A DNA stretch of 64,000 bases, taken from Archegozetes longisetosus. Lineage: Eukaryota; Arthropoda; Arachnida; Sarcoptiformes; Trhypochthoniidae. Position 1 is the first letter of the stretch; every line of letters starts with the position of its first letter. The stretch lies in contig JAEMBT020000003.1 of NCBI GenBank assembly GCA_018873245.2, forward strand, positions 11,873,843 to 11,937,842, given 5' to 3'. The notes beneath the pieces are model-generated. The model was not told the origin of the DNA and did no database searches. It saw only the letters and a program-made list of their open reading frames with translations. Shown here in pieces: positions 49,529-60,027 of the stretch. The translations under genes and the position numbers were made by a program.

Positions 49529-50540
49529 AAGGTTTTCATACTAATAAAAAATTTTGAAGCATTCACAAATTTTTAATTGATTTATATTGGGACACAACAG
49601 CTAACTAAATAAAGCTGAATTAAACTAAACTACATTTAAACAAAGAAAAATATGATTGTAGTTGTAAGCAAAATATTTTTGCTTTAATACAAAACATTTT
49701 AATCCTAACATCGTTTCCCAATCCCCCTATTCCAAAACTGGTGCCCTGGACACAAATCCAGCGAGTCCACATCGAGTCTGACTGGGCTTCCATTGGATTT
49801 GTGCGTATGACACCAGTTCTGATTGGACTAAGTTAACCCGTTGTCCAATACTTGTATAAAAAAAAAGTCTAAGAAAATTAATGAAATTCATTCAGTTCTA
49901 TATTTGCACAGAAAGTGCTGTCAATTTTGTTCAATTTTTTATTCTAAATTTTGATCCCTTTTTAGACTTAGTTGCGGTAGTGCTTCTTGTCGAGCGCTCC
50001 CAACAAGTCTCCCCTTACAAAACAATCACAGATACATTTTTGTCCTGCGTGCAAACACTACGACAGGTCTGTGAAGGTATGCATCGCTGACCAACTCACG
50101 CTTCCAGCTCTCGCTCCGGACTAAAGCATTACTCACAAGAGCTCCAGACCCATGAGCCTGAGAATTAAGAGTCAGTCTTGAGTGACACCAAGCAACAACA
50201 CAATATTTTTTTATAGATCTTGCTTCCAGCTCTAAATACTGTTGCTATAAGGTACCCGCAAGTCAACGTGTAAAAGAGTTTGTCCCAAAATACATAAGGA
50301 TCACCACAATGTTTTGTCTGTACGATTGCATGCCATTTATGACTTCCTCCCTTACTCATGCTTTTATTGGTATAACGCACAATATTTATTAAACTGAAAT
50401 ATTGTTCGATCGTTTCTTGAAGTTCTTATAATTTCTGCTTTAATCCGTTCGACGTAGATTATTGTTGAATAGAGAAGATTAGTGCGGGTAGTGTTAATAA
50501 TTTTTATCAATAAGTTTGTCCATATTACCTGAATGAAGAT
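49529..50540. other. spacer with a short inverted repeat
   Basis: At 49737-49818 the words ACTGGTGCCCTGGACACAAATCCA and its imperfect inverse face each other, probably a tiny MITE. The GC-richer stretch at 49980-50380 has broken frames and may be transposon or gene remnant; it was not identified. Confidence 0.35.
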
Positions 50541-51285
50541 AAAGTTATGGATTCATTCAAAAGTATTAGTTCAGTTCAGAAGTCTTCAATTTCACATCAT
50601 ATCCATGATGAAGGTTGTAAGCAAGATTAAGGTTGATTACTATGCAATTGAGTAAGTGCTGTTTCGTGATGCAGTCACATTTTATTTTCGTGCTTTTAAT
50701 CTCAGACTTGTACGCGGTCTAACAACTAATCTTCTCTGGGCCATCATTACTAAGAAAGTCCAGCACCCTTTTGTCAAGTATGACGTGTTGTTAAACACTC
50801 AGCCACTCACGTTTAATATGCTAGCTAGAATTAATACCTACAATCAATATTTTTCACTGAAACAATAACATCTGAACAATCATTCAGACTTTGCAGCAAT
50901 TTATTCCGTATTTAGATGAAGAAGAAATCATAGACGTATATTCTTAACAAGACGGGGCCATTACCTACACCTCAAGACAAACTGCACCTCATCGGACTAG
51001 TTACTTTGAAGGTCAATTAATTTCTAAAGTAGTCGATATCTGCCAACAGAGATTGATTGGTCACTCCGCTCTCCCGATTTAACCAGCCCTGACTTCTTAT
51101 GGTGACATCTAAAGAATCACGTTTATGCTTTAAATCCACAAACTATGGAAGATCTAAATCTTTGCATTACTAGTGAAATCAGAAAAATAAATACTGAAAC
51201 TTTAGTAAAAGTTTCTGATAACATGGTATGTCTCGCACGGCTTTGTCTGTACATGGGTGGTGGACACTTCAGCAATTTTATAATT
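50540..51285 (+). pseudogene. dead mariner/IS630-like transposase
   Basis: The C-terminal half is recognisable: QDGAITYTSRQTAPHRTS-like sequence near 50950-51000 (family: QDGAPPHTS), TSYFEGQLIS, a decayed SPDLTPLDFFLWG segment near 51065-51110, then LKAHKPQTMEDLNLCI-like sequence and a GGGHFSNFI end near 51255-51280 (family: GGHFEH). Upstream an open piece at 50656-50868 (RDAVTFYFRAFN, KVQHPFVKYDVLLN) resembles the DEATFYL and P-Q-H-x-x-K-V-x-V-W regions of the same transposases. Several stops and shifts show that it is inactive. Its terminal repeats were not found. Confidence 0.6.
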
Positions 51286-51880
51286 AAATTTTATTTTAAA
51301 ATATTTAATTCATATTTTTCTTAAATCTTAAGTGTTAATCTCTTATAGTAAAAAGTTATCATTGAGTTTTAGGTGCCAACTGTATCTTTGGTCGCACTGT
51401 AATAGTCTCCATTGGCTTCGCGAATAGGCCATTCCTTCAGACATCCTTTTGGGCCGTTTATGAGCCAAGATTTCATCTACTGACTTGTTGCCGATTCTGA
51501 ATAGCTTAATTAAGGCATGTTGCTCTTTATTAGTGACACTTCTCTTAAGCTGTTTCAATGACATTTTTCCGACGGCAAATGAAATTATGTATACTCTTTC
51601 CAATAGAAATGATCTTTAAAACTACGGTGGCCACCTTGAGGTAGCGCTTTTTGCTAAAAATAAATTAGAGTTTTTCTCCATCCAACTTTGAAAAAGTCAA
51701 TCTAATATATAATGATTTTGACACAGTAGCTAGAACTTTACTAATCTAAATACGGCAGGCAATAAAGCATGATATCTCAACATAAATTTTAAGCATAAAA
51801 CAAGCACACTTCAGCCGAATTCAAAAGAACAATTATTTAGCTTTAGATGTCAATATTTGAAACAATCAAAATATATATTA

Positions 51881-52241
51881 GGGTGCTCCATTCAAAGTGA
51901 CGCAGGCTTGTGGCAGTGTGTCTTGGATGCTACAGGATGGAATTGGTCGCAATTTCGGATTTGTATTTGCTGATTCTTGATTTGTGAAACGAGTCAAATT
52001 AACTTTTTCGGATCAATTATGGAAAGACTAAAGTTGGTCAACTATATTAATGATTATGAGCAACGAAGTCTAATTAAAAACAGAATTGACTAACTCCTTT
52101 CTTTCCACAACTGATCTGAAAAAGCTTATTTGTTTCACAGGACGAGAATTGGTGAATACAAGTCCGGGATGGCGTTCAGATCTACTTTGCGGTTTCCGGG
52201 GTACGCCGCTGTATGTCTGCGTCACTTTGAACGGAATGCCC
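51881..52241. mobile_element. Tc1/mariner-type MITE, 361 bp
   Basis: The ends GGGTGCTCCATTCAAAGTGA and TCACTTTGAACGGAATGCCC are inverted and flanked by TA (51879-51880 and 52242-52243). The end sequence (GGGTGTTCC...AAGTGACGCAG style) is typical of arthropod Tc1/mariner relatives. It is non-coding; a related transposase remnant lies 600 bp to the left. Confidence 0.85.
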
Positions 52242-52620
52242 TAATAGATTGCTGATTAATTATTCTCAAAGTTACAGTGAAAAACTTATGTCTAGTTTGC
52301 AAGATTTTTAGTTTTTGGTTTTTTTATCCAGTTCACGGGTAAAAAGCTGTTAAGGTTGAGTCATAATACCTTATTTAACAAGGGAATTTGTTTAGTCGAG
52401 CATAATTCTAAAGACAATGTGATTGGTAAGAGTCATATAGTAGTATCATTTCTTCCATTTAGCAGTTTTCGAGTCATAAAGTCTATCGTATCTTACAAAG
52501 TATGAAGTATAACAAATATTTATATCTTTAACTGTAACTTTCGATTAGCCTTTCTTCACAACGTTGCTGTAACCATGAAGAAAGAGATAATACTTATGTG
52601 GGTGCGTCATTCATCATAAA

Positions 52621-53820
52621 ATGATTTTATTTTGTAAGTATACGAAAATTGAAAAACTACACAACAGATATTTCATACTTTGTTTCCATAATCTTTTCTT
52701 AGATTCACTTTCTTACAAAGTTTTTCTGCTGTTGACTTGTTTCGCAAACTATCTGTTGTGTACATCTTGTCCATCAGCTCAAAAGTTGAAGCCATGCGAA
52801 TGCTTCTATGATAGCGATGGAATTGTTATTAAATGCGGTGGAAATGAATTTTACGATTTAAAACAAATATTTTCTGATATAAGTTCAGATATAAGAAACA
52901 ATAAATTGAGTGATAAAAATTTCAGACGATTTCATTTGGAAAGCTTCTCAATAAAAGAACTGCCAGAAAGTGTGTTCAATGAGATCACTTTCGAAGAAAT
53001 ATTTCTCGACAGCGCAACGCTTGAAACAATACATACAAAATCATTTACTGGAACGGAATCGCATGTGAAAAAATTTGAAAGTTTCTCACCTTTAAATAAC
53101 ACCAAAAATCATAGCGTTTTTGAAGCATTGAGTCATATGAACAACTTAGAACACGTTCAAATACGAGATGCCAAATTCAAGACAATTCCATCATTTGCAT
53201 TAAAAGGCAATCTCAAAAAATTACAACATCTTTATATCTTGGGTTCAGTTGAGGTGATTGAAGAGAACGCGTTCAATAATCTAAATAATTTGAGAGATCT
53301 ATCGTTAGGCAATAGCCTGATAAATATAGCGCCGAAAGCTTTTAATATGAATCAATCATCAAGTGATATTTTGGAATTATTTTTTGATTTTGAAAAAACT
53401 GAACAAAATGATGGATCACTGTTTGAAAATGTAGATTTTTCACTGGCAAAAAGACCAATTTATTTCAGATTCTACCGGTGTTATAACGCTCTATACTATT
53501 TGAGCGAAAAAGTTTTCAGTCCAGTATTAAATCAGTTCATAGAAAGTACTATTAATCTAGATGATTGTCTCTTCAATTGCACCGACTGTCGACTGTTTTG
53601 GTTAATCAAAGATGAGATTAAGCACAGAAAACAAATATTGAATAGTGATTATGTTTGCAAAGATGGTAAATCGCTTTGGGATCAAACTAGAGACTGGAAT
53701 CATTGTCATTATTCAGAGGAGTCGTACGAACAAGAAACAAATGTTGCTTTCAATGTGAAAGTGGCTAGTAGCTATTTTTATATATTAAGTTGCATTTTAT
53801 TCATAGTCTTATATAAGTAA
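52621..53820 (+). CDS. leucine-rich-repeat secreted/anchored protein
   Basis: A single open frame of 399 residues. A hydrophobic stretch at residues 33-48 (KVFLLLTCFANYLLCTS) acts as signal or anchor and precedes a cysteine cap (CPSAQKLKPCECFYDSDGIV) like LRR N-caps. Degenerate LRR units follow (LESFSIKELPESVF, LQHLYILGSVEVIEENAF, LRDLSLGNSLINIAPKAF), then a cysteine-rich C-cap (CLFNCTDCRLFWLI...CKDG) and a final hydrophobic tail (SSYFYILSCILFIVLYK) that could be a membrane or GPI anchor. This architecture is that of arthropod proteins annotated as oplophorus-luciferin monooxygenase non-catalytic-subunit-like; ligands are unknown. The first 30 residues may be spurious if a short exon lies upstream. 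Its stop is 32 bp from the stop of the RING-FABP gene on the other strand. Confidence 0.8.
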   Translation: MILFCKYTKIEKLHNRYFILCFHNLFLDSLSYKVFLLLTCFANYLLCTSCPSAQKLKPCECFYDSDGIVIKCGGNEFYDLKQIFSDISSDIRNNKLSDKNFRRFHLESFSIKELPESVFNEITFEEIFLDSATLETIHTKSFTGTESHVKKFESFSPLNNTKNHSVFEALSHMNNLEHVQIRDAKFKTIPSFALKGNLKKLQHLYILGSVEVIEENAFNNLNNLRDLSLGNSLINIAPKAFNMNQSSSDILELFFDFEKTEQNDGSLFENVDFSLAKRPIYFRFYRCYNALYYLSEKVFSPVLNQFIESTINLDDCLFNCTDCRLFWLIKDEIKHRKQILNSDYVCKDGKSLWDQTRDWNHCHYSEESYEQETNVAFNVKVASSYFYILSCILFIVLYK

Positions 53821-53852
53821 TTCTAGTAAAAATATATGTTGATAACAACTTT

Positions 53853-54992
53853 TCAAATTTTTTGAAAGATTTGAATAACTGTAACATTTTTCTTATACCC
53901 ACTCTCCTCATAAAATACAGTTGAAATAACCTTAAGGCAGCTGTCAATAAATTCTCTTATAATAATGACTTCCTTATCATCAAACTGCGTTTGAATCAAT
54001 TTATTTTCAATCGCATTGACAACTGTTTTTACAGTCTTTCCATCGACTCTTTGTTCTTCGAATTCCTTACCGATGAAGAACTTAATTTCATTAGTTTTAA
54101 AAGCGGTTATAGTCTTAATAGTATACAAATCATTCTTAACTGAAATATCAATCACAGGGTTTTGTGCAGTAAACAGTTTTCGCGTGACAAATGAAACTCC
54201 AAGTACTTCAAGATACTCACTGATATCGTCAGTGCAAATCATTTTGTATCTTCCTCCAAAGTCAAAATATTGCTCATTTGCGCTGTTGTCACAAATATTT
54301 GCTTCAATAGTACTTTCTCTGTTACTATGATTTTCAGCGACTGTTTTAGTTTTCAACAATAATTTCTGGAAGTTTTCGCACTCTTTTTTGATAAATTGAC
54401 TTTTGTTTTTTAGAGTTACCAAGTTTTCTTCAACAAATGTTTCAATACTTTCTATTTTTTCATTCAATTTTGCGATTTTTTTCTCAAAACCTAGTTTTAA
54501 AAGCTCAAAAGTCCCCTCTAATTTTTGAATATGAGCTTTAAGTTCACTGTTTTCTCTTCTAAGGCATATATTATCGAAGAGCAAACTCTCACTACACTCA
54601 TGACAGCTATCGTTTGCATATTGATTGCCACAAACTGTGCAAACTTTAATCGATTTAAACTCACATTGATTTAAATGATGCAGAAGTTCTTCTAAATTGA
54701 CAACTTTATGACAGCCATTATTTCGATAATGACAAAATACTTGTAACTTTGCAATTAGATTTGTGATAATACTCGGAGCGATAACCAAATCAGTTTTGTT
54801 CAATGGCTTTCTTTCGTAAGGGCATGTATTATGTATTTGAATCCAGCTAGTAATACAATCACAACAATACGTTTGATGACAACACAGGGTAATCATTGGA
54901 TCTCTAAATATATTTGAACATATTTTACAAGTAAATAATTTTTTTTCTTTAGATGTCAAGTTAGAAAACTGCGATTTTTTATAACCAGGCAT
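53853..54992 (-). CDS. RING / TRAF-like zinc finger / coiled coil / FABP fusion protein
   Basis: One intronless frame of 379 residues. Residues 22-60 form a RING of the NRDP1 (RNF41) type: C22-x2-C25, C37-x-H39, C43-x2-C46, C57-x2-E60, where the acidic last ligand (CPYE) mirrors CPVD in NRDP1. Residues 87-133 look like TRAF-type zinc fingers (C87, C94, H106, C110, C118, C121, C130, H131, C133). Residues 145-225 are a likely coiled coil. Residues 241-379 are a complete fatty-acid-binding-protein fold: FGGRYKMICTDDISEYLEVL, GVSFVTRK, LYTIKTITAFKTNEIKF, EEQRVDGKTVKTVV and IIIREF. The ligand-binding Arg346 (IREF) is present, but the terminal R-x-Y pair is Q374-x-F376. It is predicted to be a cytosolic E3 ubiquitin ligase with a lipid-sensing or lipid-chaperone tail; the RING and FABP calls are strong, the joint role is inference. 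Confidence 0.9.
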   Translation of the reverse strand: MPGYKKSQFSNLTSKEKKLFTCKICSNIFRDPMITLCCHQTYCCDCITSWIQIHNTCPYERKPLNKTDLVIAPSIITNLIAKLQVFCHYRNNGCHKVVNLEELLHHLNQCEFKSIKVCTVCGNQYANDSCHECSESLLFDNICLRRENSELKAHIQKLEGTFELLKLGFEKKIAKLNEKIESIETFVEENLVTLKNKSQFIKKECENFQKLLLKTKTVAENHSNRESTIEANICDNSANEQYFDFGGRYKMICTDDISEYLEVLGVSFVTRKLFTAQNPVIDISVKNDLYTIKTITAFKTNEIKFFIGKEFEEQRVDGKTVKTVVNAIENKLIQTQFDDKEVIIIREFIDSCLKVISTVFYEESGYKKNVTVIQIFQKI

Positions 54993-55453
54993 TTTGATGT
55001 TTCATAGAATAAAGTATTGCATTACACTTCCATTTAAGACACTCTTATCCTTCATCGTATTTCTGCATTGAATCGAATTTTTGTGTTGCAATCAAAATAT
55101 AAGCCTTGATAAGATAAATTGTCTTTATAACTAAATGTAAACAATTGATTATGAGAATGCTCGCTTAACTTTTATCAACATATTCTAATCTATTCTTATT
55201 GTCCGAGAGAAAAATTTAGCATAACGGTACATGACTAAAACAAGTTAATTATTAATCCTGCTTATGAGTAACTTTCAAAGGAACAGTTTCGTGTTTAAAA
55301 AACTATTAAATAAGGCAAAAAATTCAATGCAACAAAATTTTTATTATTTTACAACTTATGTACATTTTCACAAAATAGCATCGCACTCGAAAATTATGAA
55401 AAAAACGGTCCAAATCTTTTAAAAAGAGAAGATTTACTCAAACAGTTGAATTT
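54993..55453. other. AT-rich spacer
   Basis: This holds the upstream region of the RING-FABP gene and the 3' flank of the secreted gene at 55454. No TATA box or repeat was picked out. Confidence 0.4.
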
Positions 55454-55818
55454 TTATTTCTTCTTTAAAAGATCAACAATTTTGATATTACTGCCGTAGC
55501 CATAGGCAGGTATTATCAAATTGGAGCCGATACCAGTAGCAACAGGAATGGCCTGAATCTGTTGTAAGCCGAGTGTGCTGATTACAGGAATTTGATCGTA
55601 AGCGTCCTGTAACAATATGACATTGGCTGAAGCGACTCCGATTAAAACGAAAACAGCAAATAATAGCTGAAAATTATAAAAATAAATCGTTAGAATTACA
55701 GTTTCAATTTTAATGCTATTCGAGCATAACTTCATTGAAGTATAATGTTTAATCTATTAAAATATAAATGAAAAGTATTTCTGTCGCTCGAATTTATATA
55801 ACTTACGAGTACCTTCAT
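55454..55818 (-). CDS. small secreted (cuticle-like) protein
   Basis: Exon 1 (55807..55818) encodes MKVL; a 140-bp phase-0 intron is followed by exon 2 (55454..55666). The protein has 74 residues: signal peptide MKVLLLFAVFVLIGVASA, then VILLQDAYDQIPVISTLGLQ, the segment IPVATGIGSNLIIPAYGYGS, and a KIVDLLKKK tail. The mature part is hydrophobic and less Gly/Tyr-rich than its two sister genes, but exon plan, size, basic end and promoter are shared. A secreted structural role is inferred. Confidence 0.83.
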
Positions 55819-55921
55819 TTTGATCGAGTTGTTGGTTATTAATCTCGAAAACTTGAGTAACTTAAAGATTTTTGCTAAGATGCAAACGCAAATAGTTGAG
55901 CGATAATCCTATCAACACCTC

Positions 55922-55948
55922 TTTTATACCAAATTGTCCTAACCTTGA
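55922..55948 (-). promoter_or_regulatory. TATA box plus TCAAGGTTAG element
   Basis: On the minus strand TCAAGGTTAG (55939-55948) lies 10 bp upstream of TATAAAA (55922-55928), about 104 bp before the start codon at 55818. A GGATTTTCCG word lies further upstream, at 55971-55980. Confidence 0.75.
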
Positions 55949-55980
55949 TTTAAAGGTTTAATATAGGGCTCGGAAAATCC

Positions 55981-57215
55981 AAATTAAATAGTTTGTCAAA
56001 AAACGTATACAATTTTTTTCAATGAATTTTATTTTTGGAGATATATTATTTAAGTATTACACCTCTGGGAATTTAGTCACGGGTTGCTTTTTGAGTCCTT
56101 AATTTTTATTTCTAGATTTCAAAGTGTGATAGTCACCTTAGTGTCACTTAGAAATTACTGAAAAATTTTATTATTAGAATAAATAAGAAGTTTGTGACTA
56201 CTTAACATTTAACTTTGGGTTGACTTAAGATGTTTTTAGTTTAAATTGATTTTATATTAGTGGTATGTCGATCGGTATATATGATTTAGAGCATAATTCT
56301 CAGTTTACAAAATTTGCAGACGGGCCTTGAATACTAGTGTTATGCATTTTAAGTTCAATGATGTTTATATTTTCAGACATTGGCGACAATCATTTTCATT
56401 TATTACCTGTCAGATTAAAACATAATTAGAAGTAAAAGCAAACTTACGAACTGTTATTTACCAAATTTATCGGAAGGACATCTTCCATGGAACTCGTGAT
56501 ATAACAAGCATTACGAAAATATTTAAAAATCAAGGGAGGGTTAGGCTCATCATTTTTTGAGGCATGATTTAGTTCAAGTAAATTCCCTGTTTTACACCCA
56601 AATCACTCAAATGTTAGTTAATATGTGTAATTACTAACAATTTATAGTTCGTTTAAAAACAACATATCAATAAAAAACATATCACTTACAGAATACGTGA
56701 AAATTTCTACATAAGAGAAACTGAACTTTGAAATTTTGTTAAATTTAGTTAATTTTTTATCTCAAACAATCAAATTTGAGAATAGCCTTTAACTAAATTA
56801 TCTGAAAGAGATCTCTTTTCTATTATGACCTTTAAACGCATTAACTTTTGGCCTCGTGTGATTTACCATAAGTGTGATTACATTAAGTCATTGAAATTTT
56901 GATTAATTCATATTGCGTAGTATTGCAAGTCATGTCACTTTTCCACAATTATAGATAAACAACAGCTGTAAAAAAGATTCTATCTCTGAATTATTTTTGT
57001 GAAATTTATCTGGAAAAATTTCCGCTTTCAGTTCTAATTACGAAATACCTAGACTTAATTATAATTTTCTTACAAATAATCAATTCATTAGAACTTCATT
57101 GAATTGTATGTATTTTTTTTCAAACACTAAATTTTTCATGAGTCTAATTTAATGCTCGGTTGATTTAACATTTAAAATACCAATTAACTGTTGTTAACTT
57201 TAAAAATAGAGAAAA
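55981..57215. other. AT-rich intergenic sequence
   Basis: This separates divergent promoters of the secreted gene at 55454-55818 and the R&R cuticle protein. No gene or repeat was recognised. Confidence 0.4.
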
Positions 57216-57260
57216 GGCACAAATGTATAAAAGCACAGGTTCTCACAGTTTCAAAATCAT
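57216..57260 (+). promoter_or_regulatory. TATA box and probable initiator of the cuticle protein gene
   Basis: TATAAAAGC at about 57226-57234 is followed some 20 bp later by CTCACAGTTTC, which resembles an arthropod initiator (TCAGT-like). This sets transcription start near 57245 and makes the ATG at 57223 non-coding, so translation begins at 57328. Confidence 0.6.
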
Positions 57261-57327
57261 TCAAAAGTTGGAAAGTATTCTTTCAAATATCAGTGAAAAG
57301 AGTTTTCAAGAAAAACCTAATAAGAAA

Positions 57328-57783
57328 ATGTCTCTCAGATTCGTTATTGTAATCTCAGCTATTGTTGCGATCACTTATTCAAAACCAATGAACAGCGATG
57401 GTGGACATTCAACTTCTTCGAGAAGTCAAGACGACCACGGTATTAATTGAAATAGAATAAATTATTTATTATTAAAAATTTCCTAAGCTCACTCAATTAA
57501 GATATAAGTTATTGATTCGAAAACCGGTATTTCAGGAAACTATAGATTTAGTTATGACATAACTGATAATTTGGGCGCAACCAATTCAAGACAAGAAAGT
57601 GGTGACTCTCATGGTAATGTAGTCGGTTCTTATTCTCTGAACGATATCGACGGCAGATCGCGTTTGGTGAAATACATCGCTGATAAGTCTGGTTTTAGGG
57701 CCCAAGTTCGAACTAATGAATTGGGAACTAGTGATCAAGACTCAGCCGATGCTATTTATAATAGTTTAGATACTAACCATTAG
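57328..57783 (+). CDS. R&R-type (CPR) cuticle protein, arachnid style
   Basis: Exons 57328..57439 and 57536..57783 encode 119 residues; the 96-bp intron is in phase 1. The signal peptide is MSLRFVIVISAIVAITYS. After a Ser/Gly/Asp-rich stretch comes the chitin-binding R&R core: GNYRFSYDITDNLGATNSRQ, GNVVGSYSLNDIDGRSRLVK and YIADKSGFRAQVRTNELGTS. The run Y-x-A-D-x-x-G-F-R-A-x-V-x-T-N-E-x-G-T is characteristic of tick, mite and spider cuticle proteins. The protein binds chitin fibres in the exoskeleton. The start was chosen because the upstream in-frame ATG overlaps the TATA box. Confidence 0.92.
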
Positions 57784-58379
57784 TCGAATATGTTTACTTT
57801 TGTTAAGCAATAAAAACCATAATCAAGTAACTTAGAATCAGACTATATTTGATAGTTTAAGTTGGTAAACTTTAGGATTAGCCAAAGTTAAGCTCACATA
57901 TTGTTGATAATAAGTTATGACCATGTTGTTTAACGTTCTATTTATTTTACAATTGTACGAAAAATCTTTGAAACTCTGCTCTAAACCTATACTTAAATTG
58001 AATTAAAAATATTTTTTTCACATTACAAATGATTTGATCTAAAGCAGATTTTTATGTGTTCATAAAATTTGTCCTATTTGAATTGCTGTCTTTACTGCGA
58101 AATATCACACTATTGTTAAATATGATGCTGGTATGAGCAAGAGATGCAACAAAAATAAAGCTAAATTCTTCTCACTATAATTATGGCCTTCACTAATGAG
58201 AAAGTAGTCTCATGTTAGATAAAAATTGAGTCATTTGAAACAAACTTTACTAAAACTATTAGATTTTAAAACTTAATTACAACTAATTGGCTTAATGAGC
58301 AAAATCATAAGAATATTTTTTTATGATTCTACTCACTATTTATTCTGCCGAATAAAATTCTAGTCTAATCTCTAGTCAA

Positions 58380-59600
58380 GATCTTATTCTTTTATTCCTT
58401 ATTCTTGAATTTGCGTCTTAGACATCATTTCGTTGAGAATTTTTCAGATCATGACTGCAAATTACTCTTTGAAGCTACTGGTCTACCTCTTTGAATATCA
58501 GACTTGACTGAATCGACGACTTTGCGGATCAATCGAACTTTAAACTATTCCTGAAGCACCAACAAATGTATAATCAAATTTATAAATTCTTTGAGGTATT
58601 AACTTCTTCTGGAATCAGATGATTGATCTGAATTTTGTGAAATAATTCTCGAAGGGTCAATCCACTGATTTCTATGAGTCGTATGAAATTTGTCCTCGCA
58701 ATAAATCAGTCATTTGTTCACTTCTTGGACTATCATTAAATTCGACTGAACTGGTACTGAATTGCCATAATTTCTAACCTTATTCGCAATGACATGAGAA
58801 TTCATTTGTCGGTGGACCTGCTATTCTACTTGCATTTCTAAGAGCTATAAGTCTATAACTATTCTCATTTGATGACATTCCAAGAGTGAATACATTAGTT
58901 TTGACTCAGTGTCTGTGATGAGACTCTAGATGATTGATCACCAAATCCTCGATTTCGACAATTCCAGCATCCGATTGGTATATCACGATTAAGGTGGGAT
59001 CGGTAGTGGTGGCAGTAGCACAAATGTTGATCCTTAGACTCGCTTTTGTCTTTCTTATTGACTTGCTGTTGAAGATGAAGCTGAAAACAATTGACCACTC
59101 AATAGCTGCCGATTAAGACTTATTTCAGCCTCATATTGGTATCTTGCAAATAATGGCGAGATTGATGGTAACAGAGGAGGTATTGAAGGCGAAGGTTGTT
59201 CTATTCATATTGTAGAGGTAGCTTCCTTCGTTGAGTCACAACTGATGACACTACCGAGTCAGTTGAGTAAACGATAATTCATGGTGACCTACGATATCCT
59301 TCAACCTCTGATCATGCATGTGATGGCAGGATCGGTGGTAATGGTCTCGACTGTTCATCCATAACTGGCCTTAGGATTTGATTTCGTGACCCAATGCTTT
59401 TGCCATTCATTACCATTGTTCTGAACTTTTGTTTCAAAATTTTAACATTTTGTCTACCATCTCTTAATGACTGTTGAATCTGATTCCGATTGCGTTACAT
59501 CCAATCTTTTGGCAAAGCTCTTGTTCTTCAGTCGTAATTTTGATCTGCATTTGTATAGTTTCTGGCCATTTCTTGTCTATCGAATGGCTTTTTCATGTTT
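58380..59600 (-). pseudogene. decayed coding sequence, family unknown
   Basis: Composition is less AT-rich than the flanks, and several minus-strand stretches read like protein. These include IGCWNCRNRGFGDQ near 58950-59000, PPLLPSISPLFARYQYEAEI near 59120-59190, SRPLPPILPSHA near 59320-59370 and SLRDGRQNVKILKQKFRTMV near 59410-59480. The frames change and stops intervene, so no gene model holds. It may belong with similar fragments at 63300-64000 on the same strand, which would make it an eroded multi-exon gene spanning the sulfatase. Not identified. Confidence 0.35.
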
Positions 59601-60027
59601 TAAATAAATTTTTAATTCTCTAAGATCAATGACTTTCTTTCAATTCAATTTCTGGTCCGTTTTGCTCAAGCTTGAAATTTTTACTAGTTTCTAGTCATCT
59701 TTCATTTAAGGCGAGCTCATTCAGCAGAGTTCTAAATAAAAAGTTCAAATTTGAAATATTTATGAAATAATAAATGTTTTATTGATAATAATTTCTAAAT
59801 CATATGCAAAAACTCAAACAACAATTAATAACTTGAAGTAATCATAACTATAAATACTATTATTATATATTTCTAATCAACATTAACACTTTACTATTCA
59901 AGAATTACTTAAAGTGGTGAATAATATTTTTAAAAATCTTTTCAATTATTTTGACTTTCTGATGGACCAACAAGTAGTATGTAAATATGTAATCTTTTTA
60001 CCATAAGACCTTTGTATCGGATTATGT

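Noticed and set aside
51343-51603. 86-codon minus-strand frame at 51343-51603
   Set aside because: No family resemblance, no signal peptide or splice partner, and it sits in transposon-rich sequence.
57223-57327. Upstream in-frame ATG for the R&R cuticle protein
   Set aside because: It overlaps the TATA box and would precede the transcription start; starting at 57328 gives a clean signal peptide.
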